The translations under genes were made by a program, and so were the position numbers. Shown here piece by piece: positions 24,077 through 34,889 of a DNA stretch of 64,000 nt. The stretch's first letter is position 1; every line of letters starts with the position of its first letter. The notes under the pieces are model-generated. The model was not told where the DNA came from. It saw only the letters and a list, made by a program, of their open reading frames with translations, and ran no database searches. This DNA comes from Arthonia radiata. Taxonomy: Eukaryota; Ascomycota; Arthoniomycetes; Arthoniales; Arthoniaceae. The stretch covers positions 558,001 to 622,000 of the forward strand of contig PSQN01000007.1 in the NCBI GenBank assembly GCA_002989075.1, written 5' to 3'.

Positions 24077-24451
24077 TGTTGGGTCTGTTGAAACGCACAC
24101 GGTATAGTTGGGTTTTGCTTTGGGGATTTATGTTCGTGAGTTGATCAACAGTGAGAGAGAATAGAGCTATGATATAGACCTCTTTTTATTTGTCACGTTA
24201 GCAGGGTTTTGAGTTTGGTGAGGAACAGCTGTCCTCTACACGATTAGATACGAAACCCGCCGCGGAGAAAACACGCACGTGCATTAACATAGCATCGACC
24301 TCGTTCACAGCATGCACGAGCATTAAGAAAGCACTTGCTTTGTTTACGAGACGCTACCATGACTTCAAACCTAATAGATTGGGGAGACACACACACGTTC
24401 ACTATCTGGAGTGGATATATCTTCTAGATACGCAAAGTTCTACTACCCGAT
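24077..24451. other. Spacer between duplicated C1 and C2 units
   Basis: No gene seen. The right part (around 24415-24470) resembles the DNA around 23730-23790, showing that the duplication includes 3' flanking sequence. Confidence 0.45.
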
Positions 24452-24645
24452 CTATCGACTCGAGGCTCCAGGTGCGCATTGACACACATACCACCTTTCT
24501 TTATCCTGCCGCTTCGCCTCCGCCATATCCGCCCTGGTTTTTTCCCACTCCTTCTTGTTCTGCTCAAAGCCTTTCTGTTCAGGCCTGACGCCTGCCTTAA
24601 GCTCAGCAACACGTGCGCATCACCAGCGCCGGTGTCATTGCGGCC
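24452..24645 (-). pseudogene. Frameshifted paralogue C2 of the 23.8-kb gene
   Basis: From 24613 leftwards the minus strand encodes RVAELKAGVRPEQKGFEQ and then TRADMAEAKRQDKERWY, clearly parallel to TLADLERKAGVPQQTEQQ and RKDMAEAKRHR of C1. Directly upstream the matching frame (NDTGAGDAHV) is off by one base, so a single-base change breaks the gene. The N-terminal aromatic part is not found. Either a young pseudogene or an assembly error. Confidence 0.5.
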
Positions 24646-25005
24646 TTCGTTGCAAATGGGGATTGTTCTCTGAACCCGACGCAGCGCCGTGTGATGGACA
24701 CACCAAAACCTGAAGTCGTAAGGTCTTGCACAATCAAATCTCCAGCAATGCTGACTGCTGACGCTGTCCTCCTGTCCCTCTTGTTTTGCCGCCTGGGTGA
24801 ACTTGGGGATGCCAGTCAACAAAGCCAAAGGAACACATATCACACATCATCTGACGCCTCTTGTGGTCTCCTTGATTGTGCGCGCTCCCTTGTTGCGACA
24901 TCAGGTCTTACCGCACTATCATATCGAGTTCCTGAAGGATGGTCTTCTCGACGGGTAAATCAGCTTGACGCGCCTCCGCTACCGCCAGTCCGCCGCGAAA
25001 GTGCC

Positions 25006-25893
25006 ATGACGTTTTCATTCCGCGATTCGCAGCTTCAAGAGCTAGAGAGTTGAAGCCTACTCTGTGCCCGACTATACACACGGCACCTTACCTCGATATT
25101 AGGCGCAGAAAGAGCGTGGTGTCATTCTACATAGCTCACAGCGACTGCATTTCGACCATGCGGGTCCTATCTTTGTCTATGGTTACTTGCACGACTCGCA
25201 CTACCATAGATGCGATTACCTGACTGAGATGGCTGCTAAGCTCGGGAAGCGAGAGGACAAGCTGTGTAAGTGGACCTTTACAAGATTCGCAATGCGTTGA
25301 TCACCCTCAGCAGACATGTTCCTCAGATGTGTGATGACAAGTATGCAGCTGATTGACATGTGGTCCCATCCAGCCGTAGTAAGCATCAACCATGAAGAAC
25401 TGCTGAACGTTACCTTGGTGCATGACACCAGAATTTATACAATGAATCCCCTTGGGATGAGTTTCCAAGCGGGCGTAGTGGAAGCTGGCATTGACGATGA
25501 TGAGGTTGTGCTCTCAACGGACGGCATTGAGCAGTCGTTCGACCCAGCAGTTTCGGCCCAGCATTGCGCAGCTTTGGTAGGGATCGACGCATTCCGAATT
25601 GTGGTGGACGGGCAGGAGATTGCATCAGGCAGAGCGCCAGAGCGTTCCGCGCTCGATATGCTGCGTTGGATCGAGCGGCCAGAGGCGTGGGAAATACAAA
25701 TCAAGCGCGATACCAATCTTGCTGTGCTATGTTCAAATCTTCTCAAGATTGTTTGCTCCGAACTCGTTATAAGCTCTTCGCTTCCTCGGCGAGCTGACGA
25801 CGTAAACAGATGGACACTGTCATAGCTACGTTATTGCACGCCGTAGAGCGTCAGCCAAGTCTGCCATTCATCAAAGAACGGGCTTGCTCGTAA
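25006..25893 (+). pseudogene. Orphan family paralogue A2, 5' part disrupted
   Basis: Conserved pieces line up with A1: MTFSFRDSQL at the start, HFDHAGPIFVYGYLH near 25148, IYTMNPLGMS, VVDGQEIASGR, and a last exon (25810-25893) encoding MDTVIATLLHAVERQPSLPF. The introns 25266-25373 and 25724-25809 match those of A1 in position and phase. Between the start codon and the FDH motif, however, a TGA at 25051 and two frame changes interrupt the reading. A weak intron (donor GTTGAA at about 25049, acceptor at about 25112) could just rescue it. Hence the call is pseudogene or mis-modelled gene. Confidence 0.5.
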
Positions 25894-26222
25894 GCAAGCT
25901 GGAAGCCTCGATCCAAGTCTCATTCACAAAGACGCTGTGAGTCTTTGCAGTCGGGCGTCGGCTGCAATACCTGGCTTCAGCATGCACAAGCGCAAACGCA
26001 TAAGGGGAGGGTTCGCCTACGTCAGCTCAGAGCAGCCGACATACATGCAGAGCATTTCCGAGTCTTACTAGCCGCCAAAATGAGGGCAAACTCGCAGGTG
26101 AAGCGAAAGAAGAGCATCGCTATCAAGGAAGTGTCGATTCGTAATTAGAGATGATAATGTGATGCCAGGTGTCGTACGCAGATGTCTTGGCTCCGCCAAG
26201 GTTCTAGCCTTATTTCTGAGGC
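25894..26222. other. Intergenic, no supported gene
   Basis: No frame that I can support. Confidence 0.35.
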
Positions 26223-26639
26223 TCAAACATCCGCTCGTTCCATCTTCTCCATCCTTTCCTTTGCCTCAGCCTCAACCGCCGCGCCGAATTCAGCAATGGT
26301 ATGCTCGGCGAACTCAACAGCTCGCACAAATTGCTCGGTGCGCACTTTCTCTGGCTCTAATTCAGCTTCGTCTCTGAGTGCTGGCAGCCCGATCTCCAGA
26401 TTGACTGTCATGATCGTCAGTCTCGTTATATGAATTGAAACATATGCTTTTCTATACACACGGAAGATGAGGTATTGAGTCAACATTTCTTTGAAACGCG
26501 TGGAGAGCTCTTTGGACCGCAGAACGATGTATTGATGGTTCACCCATGATGCTTTATCAATGAGACCTTGGATATGCCATGCGATCTCCTTTGGAGTCTT
26601 GTTGGCAAGAAGCTCTCGTATCCTCTCGGAGGGGTCCAT
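26223..26639 (-). CDS. Small helical protein, function unknown
   Basis: Exons 26639-26462 and 26404-26223 with a 57-bp intron (donor GTGTGT, branch CTGAC) give 119 aa; because 57 is a multiple of three, retention would also stay in frame (138 aa). Start is the ATG of MDPSERIRELL; the frame upstream lacks another ATG. The protein is almost entirely charged helix (ERIRELLANKTPKEIAW, KVRTEQFVRAVEFAE), likely coiled coil at the end. No family recognised. Confidence 0.5.
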   Translation of the reverse strand: MDPSERIRELLANKTPKEIAWHIQGLIDKASWVNHQYIVLRSKELSTRFKEMLTQYLIFRVYRKAYVSIHITRLTIMTVNLEIGLPALRDEAELEPEKVRTEQFVRAVEFAEHTIAEFGAAVEAEAKERMEKMERADV

Positions 26640-27314
26640 ACTTGGCCGAAAGGAGAGGGTTCGACGCGCGTAGATGTGTGGAAGTGTACTGTCGTTTACG
26701 AAGGGATGTGGTCTGAAGTAGGTTTTTTGATGCTGCACACTGAAGAAAGCCTATGCCTGAGGCATGCTGGGTTTTATAACCTTCGCAGCGACACGCTCGC
26801 GCACTTGCTGCACACCAGCCGTAAATCGCCGGACCGCGGCCATGCGCGCGTTGTCAGTCTCATCCCTTCTCAAGGCGTAGCTGGTGCCGGTTGAGCACGC
26901 ATGAAAGCTTACTCAAGCCCGTGTGCAGGCTCTCCACGGTGGGCAATGCCTCTCCGCAGCCCGTTATACGATTCGATGGGTTGCAGAACGGAAAGAAAGA
27001 TGATGCGATTGCGCTTTGATAAGAACACCTCTCACCTTCACGACAAAGAGCATTACTATGGGAATGTGCTAAGTATCTTCGTGCAAGATGCTGGAATGTA
27101 CATGCACACGGCAGTATCCTCCAGGAGCGATTATAAGATTCCCCGAACACTTTATGTGGCCTTGTCCGTGTATGTAAAAGGCTACTCACCTAGGCTACAT
27201 ATAGCATGGCATCGTTTACGGCGTCCCGACCTCTTTCGTTCCCCAAACACCACCTTGTATCATCTCAGGCTGCGATATATTCCTGGCCATGCAAGATTTC
27301 TGGCACGAATGCCA
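26640..27314. other. Intergenic, no supported gene
   Basis: Only short shadow-like frames; nothing I can support. Confidence 0.4.
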
Positions 27315-28536
27315 TCAGAGTATCACAACATTACCCTCAGGCGGATGATCCCGGCCTGACAACTGCCAATGTTGCTCGGACACTGTACCGAGGCGGTTCT
27401 CATCGTAAGCGAAAGCCTGCGCGCTTCCATTATCCGCCTTGAGAGCGCCTGTCAATGCACGGAATTGAGCATCTTCAAAGCTCTCAACGCGGCCAAAATC
27501 AGCCAGCCAATGGACGGTAAGTACCACCGGGGTAGGCGCGTTCTCACCCGAAGATTTTGCACCAGATATCATCGCCCGGTTGCTCCAGCTGAGACGTCCA
27601 TCCGCCGTGGACACAAAGTACTCTGACGGACAATGACGGCACCGACAGAGGTTGCTATTCTTGATAACGCCGCTTCGACTTGACACTTTTGGCTGCGCTC
27701 CGTAAAATGAGGCTTGCGTTACCCTTCGACAGGTTGATGACAGCTGGCTTGAGCCTTGCTGGTGCAGACAGGCGAGAAAGCCCATAGGTGACGCCAGGCT
27801 GTTGAAGGCTTGAGAATCTCTCCAGTCGATGCATCTGCGCGCTCTAATAGACAACAGCAATCGTCCGTCAGAGGTGATTCGCGGATCTATACTAATCTTG
27901 TGAAGGGCGCCTTCGAGTGCCCGTTGATAGCTGGGCCCAAAGATGTGGAGTGGTTTCCCATACCGAGGACCTAAGCGATGAGACCTCATGATGAGGTGCA
28001 GTGTGAGCCAGTTGACGTGCTTTTCTGCCGGCAGAGCGGAAGCCTTACTGAGCCGTGACAGCTTGCATGTCACATCAGGTCCATTCTTCGCGACCGACTT
28101 GATGTTGTGATACTTGCAGCAGCTCGAGCACAAGAAGTCGTATGGAAATGCGTCCTGAACTCGTTGTAGGAAAGTGAGAGTTTGCTCTCGGGAAGTATGA
28201 AGGTTCTTCCATGCTTCGTGCAAGGTACTAGACTAGGGTGCTACATGTCAGTACAACGCGTTTTGAGTGAGCACACTCACGAGTTCATTTTGCCTTTAGA
28301 AAGGACGTTGTTAGATAGCGCCTCCGTTTCAAGAAATGAAAGCTTCTCAAGGAGCAACAGGAGACTCAGTATGGAGGCTGTAAACTTGCCATTCGGCGCG
28401 ATGTCATAGCCAAGCACGCTGCAGAGGGTGGGTCGAGAAAGTCTGCGATATCGAGCCAGAGCTCGAGCGGTAATGTATGAGCTGGGGATAGCCGACGTTT
28501 GCGCCGGAGAAGCTTTCTGAGGAGATTGAAGGTCAT
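27315..28536 (-). CDS. F-box protein E1 with a GC-AG intron
   Basis: Exons 28536-28390 and 28232-27315 give 354 aa when joined by a GC-AG intron (donor ATG|GCAAGT, the usual GC-donor consensus). The junction then reads MSSTLHEAW, matching MASVLGEPW in the intronless paralogue next door; no GT donor keeps the frame. An F-box (LPLELWLDIADFLDPP) lies near residues 22-37. Shared blocks with the paralogue include YDFLCSSC, LIMRSH, DPRITSDGRLLL, RCRHCPSEY and WLADFGR. The CxxC pairs may bind metal. Likely an SCF substrate adaptor of a lineage-specific family. Confidence 0.65.
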
Positions 28537-28875
28537 GGTGTGGAAGTTCTTTGCCCCTGCTAAGATTCCGTGAAGAGGAAACGTGTATCTGACGGGAGTC
28601 GAGGCCAACTTATGTGTGAGGCGTACGCTCAGACAGAGTCATTGCATCATTTCTGCGTGCCTTGATGTCTGCCTTCGGGTGTCGTTCATAGAGCATCTGA
28701 AAACGATCAACTCGTTCCTGCTAGCGACAACTTGGATGAAAGGCACGGTTAATAACGAATCCCCACGCATCACCATTTGAGGGTCAAAGGCGCCCACAAG
28801 AGCATTAGATATTCACTACATGGAGATGATTTTTGCGTTTCCTACTTCTCCGCGCTTGCGCTGGATCTCTATACA
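28537..28875. other. Spacer between the two F-box paralogues
   Basis: No gene seen; should hold the promoter of E1 and the 3' end of E2. Confidence 0.4.
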
Positions 28876-30042
28876 TCAACTTGCGTACTCTCCGCCCTCC
28901 TTCAATAGATATGGTCTTCTTTTTACCTTCCTGTATCCCGGCTTTGTAAGAATCTGGTGTTGTTCCGAGATATTGCCAACGCTGTGGACGGGATATTCAT
29001 GGCGCAATGCTCGTCCGTGCTCGCAGACTTGACCTCTCAGTGCATTCCACTCAGGCTCATGGATCGACAGACCTCGCCCAAAGTCGACCCACCAGCACAC
29101 AATGAGGACAAGTGACAGGGAGCTGTCCCGGTGTCCAGATAGCATTCTAGAAGCCCATTCATCTTTGGCGGCATTCGACATGCTGATGGTGTACTCCGAT
29201 GGGCAACGATCGCAGCGGTAAAGAGGACTAGAAGCCACTTCGTGAGGTACCACCCTGCTTGTACGGGCAGGTGTCTGGCCGTGAAAGGCATCTTGTAGCA
29301 CTTGGCGACAAAAAGCCGACAGCTCTTTAGAATGGAGTTGATGTCGGCAGGCCAGCATTTCGTTCGGCACGTCTTGTCGACCGTATGTTTTCCAGTCTGT
29401 CCAATTCACGGCTCGTCTTGTTTCAACCAGTACCAATAATCGTCCATCAGGGGTAATGCGAGGGTCTGTGCGGACATCATGTTTGATTCCGTTCAGTTTG
29501 ACTTTAGATTGCCTGCGGAGTGGCGCTAGACCTGTGCCGTGCGCAGGCGAGAACCAGTGCGATCGCATGGCTAGGTGTACTGTGCGCCATTGGAGGTCGA
29601 AGCATGAGCAGCACCAGAAACGTATGCGCTCCGTGTTGAGCTTGCAGCGTGCACCTACAGCGGTCGCTCCCCGTATTGCGTGGTATCCGAAGCACGACGT
29701 ACACAGAAAGTCCTTTGAAAAGCTACCCTGAATTGCCGCAAGGAACTCGAATGTATTTCGCAAGGGCGCTGTCTCCAATATGAGCCACGGCTCGCCGAGA
29801 ACTGAGGCCATGTCGTGGCAAGTCATAGCCAGACATACTGCTGTGTCAGGCTCGAGGTACTGCGCAATTTCAATCCAGATCTCCGGGGGTAACTTCATTG
29901 CTGGGCTTGATGGAGTTGTACGACCATGTTGCCCCGTCACTAGTTGTTCCTGTGTTGTGGGCTCCGTCCGCTGTTCCGATTGAGCATTTTGTCTTGGGTG
30001 CGGGCAGATGCAGAACAAGCGCAATAGCCGTCCGAAGTCCAT
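28876..30042 (-). CDS. F-box protein E2
   Basis: Single exon, 388 aa, from ATG of MDFGRLLRLF. An F-box (LPPEIWIEIAQYLEPD) lies near residues 51-66, followed by the same block order as E1: KDFLCTSC, AMRSH, DPRITPDGRLLVL, YRCDRCPSEY, WWVDFGRG. Two CxxC pairs are conserved. Tandem head-to-tail arrangement with E1 on the same strand indicates local duplication, with the intron gained or lost in one copy. Function beyond a presumed SCF adaptor role is unknown. Confidence 0.72.
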   Translation of the reverse strand: MDFGRLLRLFCICPHPRQNAQSEQRTEPTTQEQLVTGQHGRTTPSSPAMKLPPEIWIEIAQYLEPDTAVCLAMTCHDMASVLGEPWLILETAPLRNTFEFLAAIQGSFSKDFLCTSCFGYHAIRGATAVGARCKLNTERIRFWCCSCFDLQWRTVHLAMRSHWFSPAHGTGLAPLRRQSKVKLNGIKHDVRTDPRITPDGRLLVLVETRRAVNWTDWKTYGRQDVPNEMLACRHQLHSKELSAFCRQVLQDAFHGQTPARTSRVVPHEVASSPLYRCDRCPSEYTISMSNAAKDEWASRMLSGHRDSSLSLVLIVCWWVDFGRGLSIHEPEWNALRGQVCEHGRALRHEYPVHSVGNISEQHQILTKPGYRKVKRRPYLLKEGGEYAS

Positions 30043-31094
30043 TGCAGTAAGCGAGTTGCAACACCTATCGAGAGTTTGGAGAGGACAAGGAGGAGCAAGG
30101 CCTGGACCTTATATAAGGGGCCATACCTCAGGCAGTCGCACAGCCCGATCTTGGGACACTGCGTGTGCGTGATGCAGTCGAATTGCTCAGAGTTGCACGA
30201 ACTCAGTACGTTTTTGTTGTACGTACACGTTCACGACGTTATGCTGATGGTTGCCAAGGCCAAGCTTACATGAATATGGCATGTCTCTGGCATACATCTG
30301 ACGATTACAGGTGAACGGGGTCCAGCTTCCTGGAGAAGTGTGCTTGACTAGCCTCACTGCAAACACGTGGTCAGTGGATCCTGTGGGTAGATCCACGTCT
30401 TGAATGTTAGAGATGGCCACGTGGTTCTGGCATGCCTACATCATCAAGCATCTGCTTATAATTGTGTCAACGACGTGTCATTCTGATCGTGAAGACACTG
30501 CCGCGATGTCTGTTCGACAAGCAGACTGTGAGCTCATAGTCTCGTCACGAGGGAAAGCATAGTTCGACGGGCGAAAGGCCTAGAGCCTGTTGCATGCCTG
30601 GCTTCAGAATTCACGGCCAGCCTTCGTCGCCTTGAGTGAAGGGAGCCATTATTCGCGTGGCAGCGTCATATTGTCTCTAACATCAAGCCGTGCAGTAGAC
30701 TGTTTGGCCGCATACTCCGTTGGCGATGGTAGAAGAGAATTAGAGTCTGTGAGCAGACGCTCTAAACTTGGATAGGTAGCAAGTGCTGAGGGAAATCTCA
30801 CTGTCTCGAAAGGGCAATTCTTGCGGCCGGTCAGTAAATGTACGATTGTATTATGCCGGCACTAATCTCAAGAGAGCGTAGCTCCATCGGAGGGGTTGTT
30901 CCGCACTCTCCGCATTTGGCTCATGGACTCGCCGAGGCTTCCGCTCTCACTCAGTTGGCATCCATCTCGAGCTCGATTCCTTGCGCTGTAATACTATAAG
31001 ACCTGGTGGAGGTCCGAAGACAACAGTCGAGCTATTCACACATCATACAACTACACAGCAAAGCAGTGTACATACAACAAGACCACCGCCCACC
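30043..31094. other. 1-kb intergenic stretch, no supported gene
   Basis: Frames are all short and lack coding character. It marks the right border of the gene-poor accessory block. Confidence 0.45.
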
Positions 31095-32953
31095 ATGTCC
31101 TCCTCGCCCATCCCAGAGTTTGTCCACACGGACATGGACAGCATCTCCAAGACCGCCAGCAGCCTACGCGCAACCTTTGCTTCACACAAGACTAAGCCCA
31201 TCGAATGGCGGCAAGTCCAGTTACGGAAGCTCTACTGGGCGTAAGGCCACCCTTTCCTCCATCAGCACCGCCACCCTTCATCGCGCCCTTCATACTCCAT
31301 GATACAGAATGCAGAAGCTGACACACTTCAAGCATCAAAGACAATGCCGCCCTCATCGCCGCCGCCTGCGCATCAGATCTCAACAAGTCTGAGATGGAGA
31401 CTCAGCTCACCGAGACCGGTTGGTGCGCCAACGACTGCATCTTCGCCTCTTCCAACCTCCCTAAGTGGGCCAAAGACGAGACCGCACCGGACGTCGCACT
31501 CTTGAACAAGCCGCTGAACCCGCGCATTCGGAAAGACCCCATGGGCTGCGTGCTCATCATCGGAACGTACAATTTTCCGTTTCAGCTGTCGCTTGGCCCA
31601 CTCATTGGCGCGATCGCAGCAGGCTGCACGGCAGTGCTGAAACCGAGCGAGAGTGCACCGGCGGCCGCAATGGTGGTGCAGAAGATAGTTGAAGATGCGC
31701 TGGACCCGACGGCATTTGCGGTCGTGCAGGGTGCAGTGCCCGAGACGAGCAAACTTCTGGATGAGAAGTGGGACAAGATTTTCTACACAGGCGGGTACAA
31801 CGTCGCCAAGATCATTTCCAAGAAGGCCGCGGAGACACTCACACCAGTCACGCTAGAGCTTGGAGGCAAGAACCCCGCTATCGTGACCAAGAACGCAAAC
31901 ATGCGACTTGCAGCAAGGCGACTATTATGGGGCAAGGTGTTCAACGCTGGACAGGTGTGCGTGAGCCAGAATTATACAATGATCGAGGAGGAGATGCTGC
32001 CGACTTTCTTGACCGAATTCAAAGCTGCGCTCGCAGAGTTTTATCCGAACGGCGCGCGCGAGTCGAAAGACTACGGCAGGATCATCAACGTGCGCCAATT
32101 TCAGCGCTTGAAGAAGATGCTCGATTCTTCCAACGGGAAGATCCTTATCGGTGGGACCATGGACGAGGCGGAGAGGTACATTGAGCCGACAGTCGTGCAG
32201 GTGTCTTCACCCGACGATTCGTTGCTGGTCGAAGAGTCGTTCGGCCCGCTGATTCCGATCCTACCGGTAAAGGACCTTGACACAGCCATCAGGATCGCAA
32301 ACGACGTCTCCGTGACGCCCCTTGGCATCTACCCCTTCGGCAACAGAAAGGAGACGAACAAGATCTTAGCAGAGACGAGGAGCGGTGGCGCGACCGTCAA
32401 TGACGGTTTCTTCCATGCCAGTGTGCCCACAATACCATTTGGTGGTGTCGGCGAGAGTGGTCAAGGAAGCTACAGAGGACGCGCCAGTTTTGAGTGTTTC
32501 TCACATCGACGGACTGTCGTGGAGACACCGGGTTGGATGGAAGGACTGCTGGCAGCACGGTATGCATTCCTCCCCTTTCTTCCTTTGCTGATTCTTCTCT
32601 TTACCGAGAAGCTCTTTCTGATCGGCCATCTACATTCAATGCTAATAGGCGCAGATACCCGCCTTACTCAACCTCTAAACTCAACCAAATGAAGAGTATT
32701 GCCGACCTCAAGCCAAACTTCGACCGCGACGGAAAGGTGCAATTCAGTCTTGTGCGGTACGCCGCCACGCTCGGAGGAGTAAGTGCAAGCCAAGGGCTCA
32801 TACGTTGGGTCCTTGTTGCTATGTGTATGTTTCTGTTGCTTTAATGGGATCCGGAGCGGCTGGCCACCGCTTTGGTGACCTACTGATGAATAGATGTGCT
32901 GACCATAATTAGGCGCAGTAGCTTGGCAGCAGTATTCGCTGCGACGACGATAG
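31095..32953 (+). CDS. Fatty aldehyde dehydrogenase, ALDH3 family (HFD1-like), tail-anchored
   Basis: Exons 31095-31240, 31333-32559, 32655-32824 and 32913-32953 give 527 aa. The enzyme oxidises long-chain aldehydes to fatty acids with NAD(P). The general-base Glu is in LELGGK near residue 224 and the catalytic Cys in GQVCVS near 258; the C-terminal RYPPY motif is typical of the family. The end encodes a hydrophobic helix followed by SLRRR, a tail anchor as in human ALDH3A2. The last intron has two good donors (GTAAGT at 32779, GTATGT at 32825) sharing one acceptor. Using the first removes the anchor, and reading through ends at 32844. First-exon splice phase was checked and fits. Confidence 0.9.
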
Positions 32954-33683
32954 AGCTGTCGAATCTTATGGTGAGTATGTGAATAGCTACAGGGGCCTTC
33001 AGAAGACTATCACCAGTGCACGAGGTGGATATGACCTGGGTCTGAAACCTATGTAGCTTACGAGCAGGTCCTCACTGGTTTGTACTTATACCCGCATTTT
33101 ACCTGTACAACATCGAAAACACGCGTTTGACAATGTAATCCTTGCGCTTCACCAGCCTTTCTATCTGCTCTTTCGGAACTTTGCAGATCAGAACCGAATC
33201 CCGAAACGCTGTATGCCGAGCAAAACAATGCGATTCAGTACTGACGACCGAGCAAGACTTGTGATGGCAAGCGAGGTTGCACGCTGCTAGTCGAGAGCTG
33301 AGATCCTTGTGTGATCTTCAATACAGGCTATAGAAGGACAGATCCTTGTAAAACTTACCTAATGCTAGTTCGCGACAAGGTTATACATGTTGCATTGCAC
33401 GCCTATGCGCAGACTGCCTACTTGAACGTTACTAGGTCACTAGCCCGCTTCGGTTACGTGACAGATCTGAGTAGCAGCACTTTTAGCTTGTACAAGCTTT
33501 ATGCCACCCTGGTTACTGGTGCCCCCATGGTCCAGACGGACAAGATGGCCAGCGTTCGCAGCAGGATCGTCCCTGGCACGAGGACAGCATCAAGCATAAA
33601 TAGAGACGCGAACTCCAACCCGATCGATCGACCACCACCACACCTCACTCTATCCTCCCACCGTCCACCAACCATCACCACCA
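32954..33683. other. Intergenic, promoter side of the GH7 gene
   Basis: No gene supported. The 100 bp before the GH7 start are rich in CCACC/CATCACC words, as is common in highly expressed fungal promoters. Confidence 0.4.
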
Positions 33684-34889
33684 ATGGCATCCTCCAAGAC
33701 CTCCCTCGCCCTCCTCTCCCTCCTCGCCCTCACCACCGCCCAACAAGCCGGCACCCCCGACGCCCACCCCCTCCTCACAACCCAAAAATGCACCAAAGCA
33801 GGCTGCACGACCCTCCAAACCTCCGTCGTCCTCGACTCCGGCACGCACACCCTCGGCAACACCAACAACGCCAATTGCGCCTCCTGCTCCTCCGCCCAAT
33901 CCTGCAGCACCGCCTGCGCCCTCCAAGGCATCTCCGACTACGCCTCCCACGGCGTCAGCACCGCCGGCTCCTCCCTGCACCTCTCCCAGTACCTCAACGG
34001 GCGCGCCGTCTCCCCGCGGGTCTATCTCCTCGACCCCAGCGGGAATTACACCCTGCTGCAACTGCTGAACCAGGAGGTGTCCTTTGATGTGGACGTCAGC
34101 AACGAGCCCTGCGGCATGAACGGCGCGCTGTACCTCTCCGAGATGGAGGCGTCGGGCGGGCGGTCGAGCCTGAATCCTGCGGGTGCGAGTTACGGGACGG
34201 GGTACTGCGATGCGCAGTGTGGCGCCCCGAGCTATATTAATGGCGTGAGGAACACGGGGAACCTGGGGGCCTGCTGCAACGAGATGGACCTGTGGGAGGC
34301 GAACGCGAATGCCACCGCGTTGACGCCGCACGCGTGCACGACGACGCGGCTGTACGAGTGCAGTGGGAACGACTGCGGGAGCAACGGCGTGTGCGACAAG
34401 GGCGGGTGCGGGTTCAATCCGTACGCGCTCGGCGACAAGAGCTATTACGCGCCGTCGGGCACCGGGGTGGACACGCTGCAGCCGTTCACGGTGACTACGC
34501 AGTTTCTGACGCAGAACAATAGCCCCAGTGGTCCGCTGGTGGAGATTCGCAGGCTGTACAAGCAGAACGGGAAGATCGTGGCGAACGCGAAGGTGCCGTT
34601 TAATGGGGCGCAGATTGATTCGATTACGGATGGGTACTGCGCGAGTAGTAGTGGGTCGTTTCAGCAGCGGGGTGGGTTGAAGCAGATGGGTGATGCGTTG
34701 GGGCGGGGGATGGTGCTGGTTTTTAGTATTTGGAATGATGCTGGTGGGAGCATGAATTGGTTGGATAGTGGGAATGCGGGGCCGTGTAGTGCTAGTGAGG
34801 GCGCGCCGGCGGTGATTCAGCAGAGGGATCCGAGCACGGATGTGACGTTTAGTAATGTGAAATGGGGGGATATTGGGACGACTTATTAG
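33684..34889 (+). CDS. Secreted GH7 glycoside hydrolase, probable endo-beta-1,4-glucanase
   Basis: Single exon, 401 aa. A signal peptide (hydrophobic LALLSLLAL, then cleavage near residue 19-20) leads to a full GH7 domain. The catalytic motif EMDLWEAN lies near residues 201-208 (nucleophile and acid/base Glu). Many paired Cys and the family end KWGDIG are present. There is no CBM1 or linker, and the length of about 400 aa plus the IWNDAGGSMNWLDSG segment favour an endoglucanase over a cellobiohydrolase. The enzyme would cleave cellulose or related glucans outside the cell. The coding strand is extremely C-rich at the start and G-rich at the end. Confidence 0.9.
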   Translation: MASSKTSLALLSLLALTTAQQAGTPDAHPLLTTQKCTKAGCTTLQTSVVLDSGTHTLGNTNNANCASCSSAQSCSTACALQGISDYASHGVSTAGSSLHLSQYLNGRAVSPRVYLLDPSGNYTLLQLLNQEVSFDVDVSNEPCGMNGALYLSEMEASGGRSSLNPAGASYGTGYCDAQCGAPSYINGVRNTGNLGACCNEMDLWEANANATALTPHACTTTRLYECSGNDCGSNGVCDKGGCGFNPYALGDKSYYAPSGTGVDTLQPFTVTTQFLTQNNSPSGPLVEIRRLYKQNGKIVANAKVPFNGAQIDSITDGYCASSSGSFQQRGGLKQMGDALGRGMVLVFSIWNDAGGSMNWLDSGNAGPCSASEGAPAVIQQRDPSTDVTFSNVKWGDIGTTY

